From positions 30,722 to 94,721 of the forward strand of contig UQZX01000010.1 of assembly GCA_900545525.1 (NCBI GenBank): a stretch of DNA of 64,000 nt. The letters run 5' to 3'. The notes under the pieces are model-generated. The model was not told the DNA's origin and made no database searches. It worked only from the letters and a program-made list of their open reading frames with translations. Below, piece after piece: positions 18,579-27,688 of the stretch (its first letter is position 1; each line of letters begins with the position of its first letter). The position numbers and the translations under genes are program-made. Source of the DNA: an uncultured Prevotella sp. GTDB taxonomy: Bacteria > Bacteroidota > Bacteroidia > Bacteroidales > Bacteroidaceae.

Positions 18579-19580
18579 TTATCTGAAAGAATCGGTTAAT
18601 AGTTTTATTTCGATTTGAGGTGATATTCTTTTATAAAGTATGTTGTATACCGCATCGAGGATTGGCATGTTGACGTGCCAGTGGCGGTTTATTTCCTTCA
18701 TACACTTTGTTCCGAAAAATCCTTCGGCAATCATTTCCATTTCTATCTGTGCACTCTTGATGCTGTATCCCTTGCCTATCATCGTGCCGAATGTATGGTT
18801 ACGCGAGAAATTGGAGTAGCCTGTAACGAGCAGGTCGCCAAGATAGACCGAGTCGGTTATGTTGCGTTCGATGCCGTGGACGGCAGTAAGAAACCTCGAC
18901 ATCTCCTGTACGGCGTTGGACATGAGCACAGCCTGAAAGTTATCCCCATACTTCAAGCCGTCGCAGATGCCGGATGCAATGGCATAGACGTTTTTCAGTA
19001 CGGACGCATATTCTATGCCTATGACATCGCTGCTTATCTTTGTCTTTATGTATTCTCCGGCAAGTACGTCGGTGAAAGCCTGTGCCTTTTCCTGTGCACA
19101 GCATCCTACGGTAAGGTAGGAGAGGCGTTCCAATGCCACTTCCTCTGCATGCGAAGGTCCTCCGAGGCATGCCAAATTCTCGTAAGGAACATCATATACA
19201 TGGTGAAAATATTCGGAACACACAAGGTTTTCATCAGGTACGATACCCTTTATGGCTGTTATAACGAACTTGTCCTTTATGCGTGTCTTCAGTTTCTTGA
19301 GGTGATTCTTAAGATAGGGGGACGGTGTTACGAATACAAGCGTGTCGTATTCCTGTACAATACTGTTGATGTCGCTTGAGAAAAAAATCTCGTCCGTGTC
19401 GAAGCGCACACCCATGAGATAGGTCGGATTGTGCCCCAGCCGCTTGAAATCGGCTATCTGGTCATCACGTCTCATATACCAGCCTATATGATGTGTATGC
19501 CTTACGATAATCTTAGCGATAGCTGTAGCCCAACTACCACCGCCGATAACCGCTATCTTTCCACAATCAAACATTGGCAT
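18579..19580 (-). CDS. gpsA: Glycerol-3-phosphate dehydrogenase [NAD(P)+]
   Basis: A 333-residue enzyme that reduces dihydroxyacetone phosphate to sn-glycerol-3-phosphate for phospholipid synthesis. The Rossmann motif [15 protein letters not shown] is at residues 10-24 (GxGxxA in a GGGSWA form). [13 protein letters not shown] and [13 protein letters not shown] belong to the cofactor and substrate regions, and the catalytic lysine lies in [16 protein letters not shown] near residue 200. The start could be either of two close ATGs (MPM). It sits between lysS and pgi; a strong terminator at 19630-19681 isolates it from lysS, so it needs its own promoter, which I could not identify clearly. Confidence 0.94.
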   Translation of the reverse strand: MPMFDCGKIAVIGGGSWATAIAKIIVRHTHHIGWYMRRDDQIADFKRLGHNPTYLMGVRFDTDEIFFSSDINSIVQEYDTLVFVTPSPYLKNHLKKLKTRIKDKFVITAIKGIVPDENLVCSEYFHHVYDVPYENLACLGGPSHAEEVALERLSYLTVGCCAQEKAQAFTDVLAGEYIKTKISSDVIGIEYASVLKNVYAIASGICDGLKYGDNFQAVLMSNAVQEMSRFLTAVHGIERNITDSVYLGDLLVTGYSNFSRNHTFGTMIGKGYSIKSAQIEMEMIAEGFFGTKCMKEINRHWHVNMPILDAVYNILYKRISPQIEIKLLTDSFR

Positions 19581-19629
19581 TCAGATTATAATTAGGAATG
19601 ATAATGCTATACTTACGATTAATTAAACT

Positions 19630-19681
19630 AAGGCTAAGCAGCAGGTCACTGACATCTTCCGACGACCTGTGGCTTAGCCTT
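19630..19681 (-). terminator. Terminator after lysS
   Basis: An 18-bp stem with two mismatches pairs 19630-19647 (AAGGCTAAGCAGCAGGTC) with 19664-19681, loop of 16 nt. It lies directly after the lysS stop codon on the minus strand. Confidence 0.75.
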
Positions 19682-19687
19682 ATGCCA

Positions 19688-21418
19688 TTATTTTCCTGCG
19701 GCTTCAATCCACGAAGCAAACATTTCAACCTTGGGGTTGTCGTATCCCAGCTTGTATTTCTTGTTCACTCCACACACATCCTGCTGCAATTTCTGCGGAT
19801 TAACATCCTTGATATCGCTTACAAGATAGTACCCGCACTTGTTGAACACCGGTACCCAACACTCCGGAACGCCTATTGCCTCCCATTCTGCAACTGTGCT
19901 TTTCGGTGCTTTCTTTTCCGGTCTCATCTGCGGGAAAAGCAATACTTCCTGTATATATGTCTTGCCTGTCATGAGCATGACGAGGCGGTCTATGCCTATA
20001 CCGATGCCTGATGTGGGCGGCATGCCATACTGGAGGGCACGCAGGAAGTCCTGATCTATAATCATAGCCTCATCGTCTCCCTTGTCTGCAAGCTTCATCT
20101 GCTCTTTGAAACGCTCCTCCTGATCTATCGGGTCGTTCAGTTCCGAATATGCGTTGGCAAGCTCCTTGCCGTTCACCATCAGCTCAAAACGTTCCGTAAG
20201 TCCCGGCTTGCTGCGGTGCATCTTTGTCAGCGGCGACATCTCAACGGGATAATCGGTGATGAATGTCGGCTGTATGAATGTGCCTTCGCAGAACTCTCCG
20301 AATATCTCGTCTATGAGTTTGCCCTTGCCCATGGTGTCGTCAATCTCCATGCCAAGCTTCTTGCAAACCTCCCTTATTCCGCTTTCGTCCATGCCGTTGA
20401 GGTCATATCCGGTCTTTTCCTTTATGGCATCAAGTATCGGCAGGCGCCTGTACGGAGCCTTGAAGCTGACGATGTTGCCGTCTATCTCACGTTCGGGGCT
20501 GCCGTTTACGGCAATACATATCGTTTCAAGCAGCTTTTCCGTAAACGACATCATCCAGTTATAATCCTTGTATTGCACGTACAGCTCCATACATGTAAAT
20601 TCCGGATTGTGGCTTCTGTCCATTCCCTCGTTGCGGAAGTTCTTTCCTATCTCGTAAACGCCTTCGAAGCCTCCCACGATAAGGCGCTTCAGATACAGCT
20701 CCGTTGCAATACGCATGTACATGTCGGTGTTAAGCGCATTGAAATGCGTTATGAACGGGCGTGCGCTCGCACCGCCTGCGATGCTCTGCAGCGTGGGTGT
20801 CTCCACTTCGGTATATCCTGCCTCGTCAAGAACGCGGCGCAGTGTCCTTACCACAGTTGCACGTTTCAGGAACGTATCCTTTATGCCGTCGTTTACAACA
20901 AGGTCGACATACCTTTGGCGGTAACGCAGTTCCGGATCGTCGAACTTGTCGTATGCCACACCGTCCTTGTACTTTACGATTGGCAACGGCTTCAGGCTCT
21001 TTGACAAAACTGTCAGGCTGTTGGCGTGAACCGATATCTCGCCTGTCTGTGTCCTAAACACAAAGCCCTTTATGCCAATAAAGTCGCCTATGTCGAGCAG
21101 GCGTTTGAACACCTTATTATATATGTCCTTGTCTTCACCCGGGCAAATATCGTCCCTTGTGATGTAGACCTGTATTCTTCCTTTCGAGTCCTGTATCTCC
21201 GCAAACGAAGCCTTTCCCATTACACGGCGGCTCATAAGACGTCCGGCAATGCACACTTCGCGTTTCTCGTCCTCATCCTTGAAGCCGTCTTTTATATCGG
21301 TAGAAAAAGCATTGGTTGGAAACTCCGCTGCCGGATACGGGTCTATCCCCATGTCGCGCAGCTCCTGTAGGCTTTGGCGTCTGCCTATTTCCTGTTCACT
21401 CAGTTCTAATATGTTCAT
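19688..21418 (-). CDS. lysS: Lysyl-tRNA synthetase, class II
   Basis: A 576-residue class II synthetase that charges tRNA-Lys. The N-terminal OB-fold anticodon-binding domain covers about residues 50-160 (VCIAGRLMSRRVMGKASFAEI). The catalytic core has motif 1 around VETPTLQSIAGGASARPF, motif 2 in EIGKNFRNEGMDRSHNPEF near residue 262, and motif 3 in GIGIGIDRLVMLMTG near residue 490. About 70 extra residues after motif 3 (ending in FASWIEAAGK) extend it beyond the usual 500, as in other Bacteroidetes LysS proteins. It is first in its unit, with a promoter box at 21451-21458 and a terminator after it. Confidence 0.96.
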   Translation of the reverse strand: MNILELSEQEIGRRQSLQELRDMGIDPYPAAEFPTNAFSTDIKDGFKDEDEKREVCIAGRLMSRRVMGKASFAEIQDSKGRIQVYITRDDICPGEDKDIYNKVFKRLLDIGDFIGIKGFVFRTQTGEISVHANSLTVLSKSLKPLPIVKYKDGVAYDKFDDPELRYRQRYVDLVVNDGIKDTFLKRATVVRTLRRVLDEAGYTEVETPTLQSIAGGASARPFITHFNALNTDMYMRIATELYLKRLIVGGFEGVYEIGKNFRNEGMDRSHNPEFTCMELYVQYKDYNWMMSFTEKLLETICIAVNGSPEREIDGNIVSFKAPYRRLPILDAIKEKTGYDLNGMDESGIREVCKKLGMEIDDTMGKGKLIDEIFGEFCEGTFIQPTFITDYPVEMSPLTKMHRSKPGLTERFELMVNGKELANAYSELNDPIDQEERFKEQMKLADKGDDEAMIIDQDFLRALQYGMPPTSGIGIGIDRLVMLMTGKTYIQEVLLFPQMRPEKKAPKSTVAEWEAIGVPECWVPVFNKCGYYLVSDIKDVNPQKLQQDVCGVNKKYKLGYDNPKVEMFASWIEAAGK

Positions 21419-21450
21419 CTTTTACTTAGAAAATATTCACTTCTTGGGTG

Positions 21451-21458
21451 CAAATTTA
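21451..21458 (-). promoter_or_regulatory. Promoter -7 box for lysS
   Basis: The minus strand reads TAAATTTG, matching TAnnTTTG, 33 bp upstream of the lysS ATG. Confidence 0.55.
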
Positions 21459-21563
21459 ATAAATAAATCTGAAAGCGCATTGCATTTTCATGCTTTATTT
21501 ATGTTGTCCTGCGGAGCTGTATGTGCCCGTTGGGCTTAATGCTGAATATTACCGGTTAAAGAC

Positions 21564-21611
21564 GGGGAATTAAAGAAAGCCATGCCTGTATTGCCGTTTC
21601 TTTAATTCCCC
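21564..21611 (-). terminator. Terminator after outer-membrane protein gene
   Basis: GGGGAATTAAAGAAA (21564-21578) and its exact reverse complement (21597-21611) form a 15-bp stem with an 18-nt loop, about 60 bp downstream of the barrel protein stop codon. Confidence 0.65.
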
Positions 21612-21670
21612 TTGATGATTTTATGTATACGGAGATGCCTGTCCCGTACGTTTTTTCAGCCTTGTAACGG

Positions 21671-23872
21671 CTACTTGCGCCCTATAAGGTCACTGTTGTC
21701 TATCGACTTGTTTGTCTTCTTTACGCTTGCGTTGAGAGAACCGAAGCGGTAGGATATGTTTATGCCGAAGCTGCGTGAATAGTTTCGGGTTACATCCCTG
21801 CCCGTATAGTCTCCGTATGTAGTATACGACTTGTATTCCTGATACTTGCGCCCTATCGGATTGAAGGCGTAGAGCCTTACGGTCAGCCGGTCTTCCTTGA
21901 GAAACGAGCGTTGCAGCGTGGGATAATAGAAGTATGTAGCCTTGGAATGCCCGTACAGTCCGCTTATGCCTCCGTCGTTTCTGCCTCCGGCAAGTTCCAG
22001 TCTCAGCTTCCAAGGCAGCTGCTGGGTTATCTGGGAATAGAAGTAGCATACCCATTTCCTGTTCTTAAGCCCCATTTCATCGTTATAATACTTCACGTTC
22101 TGTACGGCTCCGTTTATCATAAAACTCGTTGTCTTCGACAATTTCCATTTTACATAGGCATTCATCTTCAGTCCGTCCATGCACCCGATGTTGCCGTATG
22201 TCGAGTATATGATGTCGTCTTCCACATACTGATAGCCGCTTATCTGATTGTCAGACCTCGCATAGCTACAGTCGAGATTAAGCATGAAGTCCTGTTTTGT
22301 CAGGCTGTACGACAGGCTGAAAGTGTGCATGTTGGCACTCTCCAGTTCTGAATTGCCGAACGAAACACTGTTGGGATACCGGTATACGGCAGGGTTCAGA
22401 TACGAAATCCCCGGTCTGTTTATGCGCATGTTATACTTCAGCTTAAGGCTGTTATAGTCGTTTATCCTGTAGCCTGCCGTCACTCCCGGTATCAGGTCGC
22501 CGATGTCGCGCCTGAAGTTGTCGGCACTCTTGTCCCTATACTCCGCCTTCATGAAGGCATGCTCATAGCGCACTCCGGCGATAAACGTCCATCTGTTCAC
22601 CTTCATGTTGTACTCTCCGTATGCCGCAGCCACCTGTGTCACGTGCGAGAAGTCGGATGTCGGCAGCTCGTTTCCGTCCGTACTCTGTTCCGATTTGCTG
22701 TGGTTGTCGCGGTAGATGTATTTGGCACCGAGGTTCAATGTCTGTCCTTTCGCCACGGGTCTTGTCCAGTCAAACTGCACGGTGTGCTCCATATAGATGT
22801 TTTTCGTAAGGTCTTTTCTTACGGAATACGCAGGATAGCTAACCACATTATTATAATATATGTCGTTTCTGCGCTTCATGTTTGTCGTCGACAGCATGTA
22901 CGACAGATTTATGGACTCGCCCTTGCGGTGTGTAAGGTGCTGGTAGTCTATGTGTCCGTCCACGTCGAGATACTTCTTATATGAACCTTCAAACTTGGAG
23001 CTGTAAGAGTTTATGATATTGCCCTCGTTGTCTGTCAGCGCATATTCTCCGCTGTTAGGAATTCCTATCTTGTACGAAAAGGCATTTAACGACAGGGTTA
23101 TAAGATTAAGACTGTCCGCCTCGTAGCTCGCATCTATTCCGAAAGGATGCAGGTTAGCCGCATTCGACGACCTGGTTCTTGACATCTCCCTGTTGCCGCT
23201 CTTCACATACTGCTTCTCCGATGTATAGTCGTATGTCGTTCCGGCTGACGGCTGATGGTTATAACTGTAATATCCCGATGCCGTAAATTTGCCCGCCTGC
23301 ACCATGCTCCATACCGATGAGTTGATGTGACTGCGGTTTATTCCCGCATTGATGCTGCCTACTATGCCCTTTATAGAAGTGTTGTCATCCATCACAATGT
23401 TCAGTATTCCGTCCACTCCCTCGCCGTCATACTTTGCGCCGGGTTCCGTTATGACCTCTATTTTCTTTATCATGTTTGCCGGAATGGACGACAGAACCTC
23501 CTTCGGATTCTTTGAGAAGCTCTGGTTGGGACGCCCGTTCTTGTATATCTTGAAGTTGCTGTTGCCCTTCACCTTTATGTTGTTCTCACCGTCAACCGTC
23601 ACAAACGGTACCTTTCGGAGTATCTCTATTATGGTGCTTGTCTTTGCGTCTTCATCGTTTTTCACGTCATATATCACTTTGTCAGCCTCGTTTTTTATCA
23701 GCGAGCGCTGTGCCGTAACGGTCACTTCGCCTATTCCTATCGCCTTCTCATCTATGCCTGCCGTATCCGTTCTCAGCGTGTCGGCTGTTGCATGGGCGGT
23801 GTTTTCCGCAGCCTGTGCATCGGCACAGACCACGGAAAGCGAAAGTAACGAAAGTATAAATATTCTCTTCAT
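21671..23872 (-). CDS. Outer-membrane beta-barrel family protein, TonB-receptor-like
   Basis: About 733 residues from MKRIFILSLLSLSV (ATG at 23870-23872), which opens a clear signal peptide ending near ADAQA; in-frame ATGs at 23878 and 23896 are alternatives. A plug-like domain follows (VTVTAQRSLIKNEADKVIYD, ending KYDGEGVDGILNIVMD), then a long beta-barrel of the outer-membrane beta-barrel family 3 type. No carboxypeptidase-like regulatory domain precedes the plug. There is no SusD-type lipoprotein beside it, so a SusC role is unlikely; the ligand is unknown. It is a single-gene unit with a G8 tract just upstream of its promoter. Confidence 0.85.
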   Translation of the reverse strand: MKRIFILSLLSLSVVCADAQAAENTAHATADTLRTDTAGIDEKAIGIGEVTVTAQRSLIKNEADKVIYDVKNDEDAKTSTIIEILRKVPFVTVDGENNIKVKGNSNFKIYKNGRPNQSFSKNPKEVLSSIPANMIKKIEVITEPGAKYDGEGVDGILNIVMDDNTSIKGIVGSINAGINRSHINSSVWSMVQAGKFTASGYYSYNHQPSAGTTYDYTSEKQYVKSGNREMSRTRSSNAANLHPFGIDASYEADSLNLITLSLNAFSYKIGIPNSGEYALTDNEGNIINSYSSKFEGSYKKYLDVDGHIDYQHLTHRKGESINLSYMLSTTNMKRRNDIYYNNVVSYPAYSVRKDLTKNIYMEHTVQFDWTRPVAKGQTLNLGAKYIYRDNHSKSEQSTDGNELPTSDFSHVTQVAAAYGEYNMKVNRWTFIAGVRYEHAFMKAEYRDKSADNFRRDIGDLIPGVTAGYRINDYNSLKLKYNMRINRPGISYLNPAVYRYPNSVSFGNSELESANMHTFSLSYSLTKQDFMLNLDCSYARSDNQISGYQYVEDDIIYSTYGNIGCMDGLKMNAYVKWKLSKTTSFMINGAVQNVKYYNDEMGLKNRKWVCYFYSQITQQLPWKLRLELAGGRNDGGISGLYGHSKATYFYYPTLQRSFLKEDRLTVRLYAFNPIGRKYQEYKSYTTYGDYTGRDVTRNYSRSFGINISYRFGSLNASVKKTNKSIDNSDLIGRK

Positions 23873-23900
23873 TATCATTATGTTTTTTGTTTTCACCGTG

Positions 23901-23941
23901 CAAATGTATGTTTTTATTATAACAAATCCGCCACCCCCCCC
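23901..23941 (-). promoter_or_regulatory. Promoter with upstream G8 tract
   Basis: On the minus strand TACATTTG (23901-23908) fits the -7 consensus. A run of eight G (C at 23934-23941 on the plus strand) ends 25 bp upstream of it, just beyond the expected -33 region. Such homopolymers can slip during replication; a regulatory effect is inferred. Confidence 0.5.
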
Positions 23942-24254
23942 GATTTAGGTTTTATTAACACATCGCAAAAATCTGTCCTTTAGCGTGAACGGCGGATATC
24001 TTCACTTTTCATGTCTTTATGTGCCGCAGCTTGTTATATATCCGGTAAGAACGGCGTTTTTTCATGTTTTGCATATCCATTTTACGCATCAGCCTGTGTT
24101 TTGTGACACCGTTCTTTATTCTTTAACATTATTTTCGATAAGCAGAGGCTTGAAAAATTGAAAGTAAAAATGCTGCTTTTGGTTATGATTTGTATTTATA
24201 CTGCATTTGACATTGCCGTATGTTAATCTGCAAAAGCTTTATTCTTTCGGATTG
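23942..24254. other. Non-coding interval upstream of array B
   Basis: About 310 bp between the divergent barrel gene and the menaquinone operon, AT-rich, with no gene I can support. A stretch starting AAAGC at 24233, exactly 22 nt before the first array word, may be a decayed array unit. Confidence 0.5.
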
Positions 24255-24355
24255 AAAGCATAGCTTTCAGGCTCTTAAATGCCACCTTTCAGAGTGCTAA
24301 AGGTGGCATTTAAGAGCCTGAAAGGTCATGTCCTGAAACGCCAAAGGTCATGTTT
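24255..24355. repeat. 22-nt periodic palindrome array, locus B
   Basis: Words start at 24255, 24277, 24299, 24321 and 24343: AAAGCATAGCTTT, AAATGCCACCTTT, AAAGGTGGCATTT, AAAGGTCATGTCC and AAAGGTCATGTTT. The 9-nt spacers are CAGGCTCTT, CAGAGTGCT, AAGAGCCTG and TGAAACGCC. Words 2 and 3 are exact reverse complements and so are spacers 1 and 3, giving a perfect 25-bp stem (24265-24289 with 24299-24323) around a 9-nt loop. Located between divergent genes, 37 bp before the menI promoter box. Confidence 0.8.
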
Positions 24356-24368
24356 GTCATACATTTAT

Positions 24369-24399
24369 TTTGTGTTACGGCGTGTTTGTAGTAATTTTG
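24369..24399 (+). promoter_or_regulatory. Promoter for the menaquinone operon
   Basis: TTTG (24369-24372), 19 bp, then TAATTTTG (24392-24399), a close fit to the Bacteroidetes consensus, 22 bp before the ATG at 24422. Confidence 0.7.
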
Positions 24400-24421
24400 C
24401 ATACATATAAAAACGGTGTTT

Positions 24422-24841
24422 ATGAATATAGACGATATAAAGAAGATAATAGAGACGCGTCCCAATCTGTCTACGGCTCTCGGCATGGAGTTCATTTCCA
24501 CGCCCGATGAAGACATGTGTATGGCAACAATGAAGGTGGATGAGCGCAACCGCCAGCCTTTCGGATTTCTCAGTGGCGGTGCGTCACTGGCACTTGCAGA
24601 GAACGTTGCAGGCGTAGGTTCCACCGCCCTGTGCCCCGGAAAGATATGTGTGGGCATAAGTGTAAGCGGCGAACATGTCAAGGCTGTGGCAGAGGGAGAT
24701 ACCGTCACGGCGCTGGCACACCTTGTGAGCAAGGGCAGAAAACTGCATGTATGGGATGTCTGCATCACCGACTCGGCAGGCGACCTTATCTCAACCGTTC
24801 ATGTAACCAACTATGTCATAACGCCCAAAAAGCAGAAATGA
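24422..24841 (+). CDS. menI: Hotdog-fold thioesterase, probable 1,4-dihydroxy-2-naphthoyl-CoA hydrolase
   Basis: A 139-residue PaaI/YbgC-type hotdog thioesterase (ATG at 24422; a GTG at 24416 would add two residues). FGFLSGGASLALAENVAGVGS near residue 48 carries the GG-x-A-x-L-A-E active-site helix, with the glutamate as likely catalytic residue. As first gene of a run containing menF, menD, menB, menC and menE, it is the best candidate for releasing DHNA from CoA before MenA acts. Its stop codon overlaps the menF start as ATGA, so translation is coupled. The activity assignment rests on family plus operon context. Confidence 0.85.
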   Translation: MNIDDIKKIIETRPNLSTALGMEFISTPDEDMCMATMKVDERNRQPFGFLSGGASLALAENVAGVGSTALCPGKICVGISVSGEHVKAVAEGDTVTALAHLVSKGRKLHVWDVCITDSAGDLISTVHVTNYVITPKKQK

Positions 24842-25905
24842 TAGAAAGTTTTGCAATGTATCGTCTGCCCCGTGCAGACAGGTTCACCGTCGTAAGGCAG
24901 ATTTCAGGAGAGCCGTTGCAGCTTTTATCGTGCGCCGCACTTGCCGGTGTCGAGGGCTTTGTCATGGCTCCTTTCAGGGTATCCGCCGACAATCCCATAC
25001 TCGTCTTGAAGCCCGACGTTATCGAAGACGTGCAACTGACGGAAGAAGAGGATGTTATAGGGACTCCGACAAACAGTGTCTGCGATGCGGAAGAGAGGCT
25101 CATATACAGCCGTGACTTCGATACATTCCACCGCCGTCTGGTGTGTGGAGACTTCGGTAAGATTGTGCTTGCGCGCCGTCATGACATGGCTTGCGACACG
25201 GATGTATCTCCTGAAAGACTCTTCAGGAGGGCATGCCGCATGTATCCCCGCATGTTCGTGGCACTGGTATCCACTCCCGTTTCTGGCACATGGCTCATGG
25301 CTACGCCCGAAATACTTCTCGAAGGCAGGGGCATAGAATGGCATACCATGGCTCTTGCTGGCACGATGAAGCTTGAAGGGCGGCAGCTTCTCTTTGACGT
25401 TCCGGCAGGGAGCCGCCGTGAAGACGGCTGCATAAAATGGAGCGAAAAGAATGTATGCGAGCAGCGTATCGTGGCAAAATACATAGCGGAATGCCTCGGA
25501 AGATATTCCGATGAAATGGAAGAAAACGGTCCTTATACGTCAAGGGCGGGCAACATCGTGCATCTTCGCAGTGATTTCAGATTTGTCCTTCGCAGCGCAG
25601 AGAGCGTGGGTTGCCTTATAGACGACCTGCATCCCACTCCCGCCGTCTGTGGGTTGCCAAAGGCGGAAACATACGGTTTCATCGTGAAAAACGAGCACGG
25701 TGCGCGCAAATATTACAGCGGCTTTGCCGGACCGTGGTTTAAAAGCGCACAAAGCCATCTGTATGTGTCGCTGAGATGCATGCAGATAGAGGGGCGCCGG
25801 TACGGTCTTTATGCCGGCGGAGGACTGCTTGCCGACAGCCGTGAGCAGCAGGAGTGGGATGAGACCGAGGCAAAGCTCGAGACAATGAAAGGGCTTTTCG
25901 GCTGA
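24838..25905 (+). CDS. menF: Isochorismate synthase
   Basis: A 355-residue chorismate-binding enzyme that converts chorismate to isochorismate, the entry to menaquinone synthesis. I start it at the ATG at 24838, overlapping the menI stop by 4 nt; a longer in-frame extension back to 24631 lies wholly inside menI and is not credible. Family segments include GDFGKIVLARRHDMA near residue 100, FVALVSTPVSGTWLMATPEILLEG, HTMALAGTM and the C-terminal HPTPAVCGLPKAET, which is the chorismate-enzyme signature. It is shorter than E. coli MenF (about 430), lacking most of the N-terminal part. An isochorismate synthase for a siderophore is excluded by the men context. Confidence 0.9.
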   Translation: MIESFAMYRLPRADRFTVVRQISGEPLQLLSCAALAGVEGFVMAPFRVSADNPILVLKPDVIEDVQLTEEEDVIGTPTNSVCDAEERLIYSRDFDTFHRRLVCGDFGKIVLARRHDMACDTDVSPERLFRRACRMYPRMFVALVSTPVSGTWLMATPEILLEGRGIEWHTMALAGTMKLEGRQLLFDVPAGSRREDGCIKWSEKNVCEQRIVAKYIAECLGRYSDEMEENGPYTSRAGNIVHLRSDFRFVLRSAESVGCLIDDLHPTPAVCGLPKAETYGFIVKNEHGARKYYSGFAGPWFKSAQSHLYVSLRCMQIEGRRYGLYAGGGLLADSREQQEWDETEAKLETMKGLFG

Positions 25906-25949
25906 TGCCGCAAATATATAAAGACGGAAACCTTAACACCGCATAAGAC

Positions 25950-27641
25950 ATGACACCTATGTTCAGCAATAAAGAAAACATAAACATGCTCACCTCGCTG
26001 CTCGTTGCCCACGGTATATGCCATGTCGTGGTATGTCCGGGCAGCCGCAACGCACCCCTGATACACAACTTCAACGAGTGTGGCGGCATGCAGTGCCACC
26101 CTGTGACCGATGAGAGAAGTGCCGGATTTTATGCCCTCGGCATGGCACAGGCATCGGGCAGACCCGTGGCAGTGTGCGTAACGTCGGGCACGGCACTGCT
26201 AAATCTTGCCCCTGCCGTTGCCGAAGCTTTTTATCAGAAACTGCCTTTGGTGGTTGTTTCCGCCGACCGTCCGGGTGCTTTCATCGGTCAGCTTGACGGT
26301 CAGACGATGCCTCAGGACAATGCCTTGGGATGTTTTTCAAGAAAGTCGGTAAACATTCCGGAGCCAGATGACGACACTTGCCGCTGGCATAACAACCGCC
26401 TTATCAACGAAGCTCTGCTCGAATGCGTGTGCAACGGCGGCGGTCCGGTCCACATAAACGTGCCGCTTTCAGAGCCGCTGTTCAACTTCACGGTTCCCTC
26501 GTTGCCGGCGGAAAGGGTGATAAGGAAGATTGAAGCAAAGACAGACACGTCACTTTTGTCGGAAACTCTCTGTCAGGCATTCCTCACAGCGGATAAGCCC
26601 ATGATAGTTATGGGGCAGATTAAGCCCGGCAGAATGCCGCATGACGTCGTCGGGACGCTGTCAAGGCGCGCTGTGATAATAAGCGAGCCGCTTGCCCATA
26701 CATCGCACATCATACACTTCGATGAGGTAATAAGTTCGTTGAAAGACACACAGGACTATCTGCCGGACTTCATCCTTTACATAGGCGGAACGCTGGTCTC
26801 CAAGCGCCTGAAGGCATTCTTGCGCAAGGCATCGGATGCAGATGTGTGGCGGATAGATGACGACGGGGACATCCATGACACGTTCATGAACCTGAAAACT
26901 GTGGTGCAGGGCAGGCATGAGGACGTGCTCGCGCTGCTTGCAGACGCGTGCCGGGATGTTCAGGGTAGCGGCTATGCGGAGCTGTGGAACCGTCTTTCGG
27001 GAGCTGTGGCACAGTGTGCCGCCGACTATGAGCCGCTATTTTCACAAATGGCTGTGGTGAAATACTTTGAAGAACAGCTCGGGGACATGGACTATGACCA
27101 TGATGTATATTATGCCAACAGCTCATCGGTAAGGCTTGCAAATATCTATGCCGACCACCATGTATACTGCAACCGGGGTGTAAACGGCATAGAAGGCTGT
27201 CTTTCCGTTGCCGCCGGACATTCCGTTGTCTGTCAGGGAAAGGTGTTCTGTGTCATAGGCGACCTCAGTTTCATGTACGACCAGAACGCCCTTTGGAATG
27301 TCTGCCTGCACGGCAACCTGCGTGTGATATTGCTCAACAACGGCTGCGGCGGCATCTTTTACGGACTCAAAGGACTGGAAGACAGTCCGTCGATGGACAC
27401 AATGGTGGCGGGAAGGCACACGGTAAGTGCACAGGGAATATGTGCACAGAACGATATCGGCTACATGAAGGCAACCAACATGCAGGAAATGCAGATAGGC
27501 ATGGTGACGCTCCTTACGGCGGAGACGTCGCGCCCCATGGTTCTCGAGGTGTTTACCGATGCCGTTGAGGACAAGAAGGCTTTGGATGAGTATTACAGGA
27601 AGGCGGCTGAGGCGGTGCAGGAATATTCTGCCGCACGCTAA
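25950..27641 (+). CDS. menD: SEPHCHC synthase (2-succinyl-5-enolpyruvyl-6-hydroxy-3-cyclohexene-1-carboxylate synthase)
   Basis: A 563-residue thiamine-diphosphate enzyme that adds the succinyl-semialdehyde unit from 2-oxoglutarate to isochorismate. The N-terminal pyrimidine-binding domain has VVCPGSRNAPLIH near residue 28 and TDERSAGFYALGMAQASG with the conserved glutamate. The C-terminal domain has VNGIEGCLSVAAGHS and the ThDP motif GDLSFMYDQNALWN near residue 435, with NNGCGGIFY. Either of two close ATGs (25950 or 25959) may start it. It is 44 bp downstream of menF. Confidence 0.95.
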   Translation: MTPMFSNKENINMLTSLLVAHGICHVVVCPGSRNAPLIHNFNECGGMQCHPVTDERSAGFYALGMAQASGRPVAVCVTSGTALLNLAPAVAEAFYQKLPLVVVSADRPGAFIGQLDGQTMPQDNALGCFSRKSVNIPEPDDDTCRWHNNRLINEALLECVCNGGGPVHINVPLSEPLFNFTVPSLPAERVIRKIEAKTDTSLLSETLCQAFLTADKPMIVMGQIKPGRMPHDVVGTLSRRAVIISEPLAHTSHIIHFDEVISSLKDTQDYLPDFILYIGGTLVSKRLKAFLRKASDADVWRIDDDGDIHDTFMNLKTVVQGRHEDVLALLADACRDVQGSGYAELWNRLSGAVAQCAADYEPLFSQMAVVKYFEEQLGDMDYDHDVYYANSSSVRLANIYADHHVYCNRGVNGIEGCLSVAAGHSVVCQGKVFCVIGDLSFMYDQNALWNVCLHGNLRVILLNNGCGGIFYGLKGLEDSPSMDTMVAGRHTVSAQGICAQNDIGYMKATNMQEMQIGMVTLLTAETSRPMVLEVFTDAVEDKKALDEYYRKAAEAVQEYSAAR

Positions 27642-27688
27642 TGACTGACAGAAGATGACTTTAACTTTAAAACAAAATATATTGTGAT

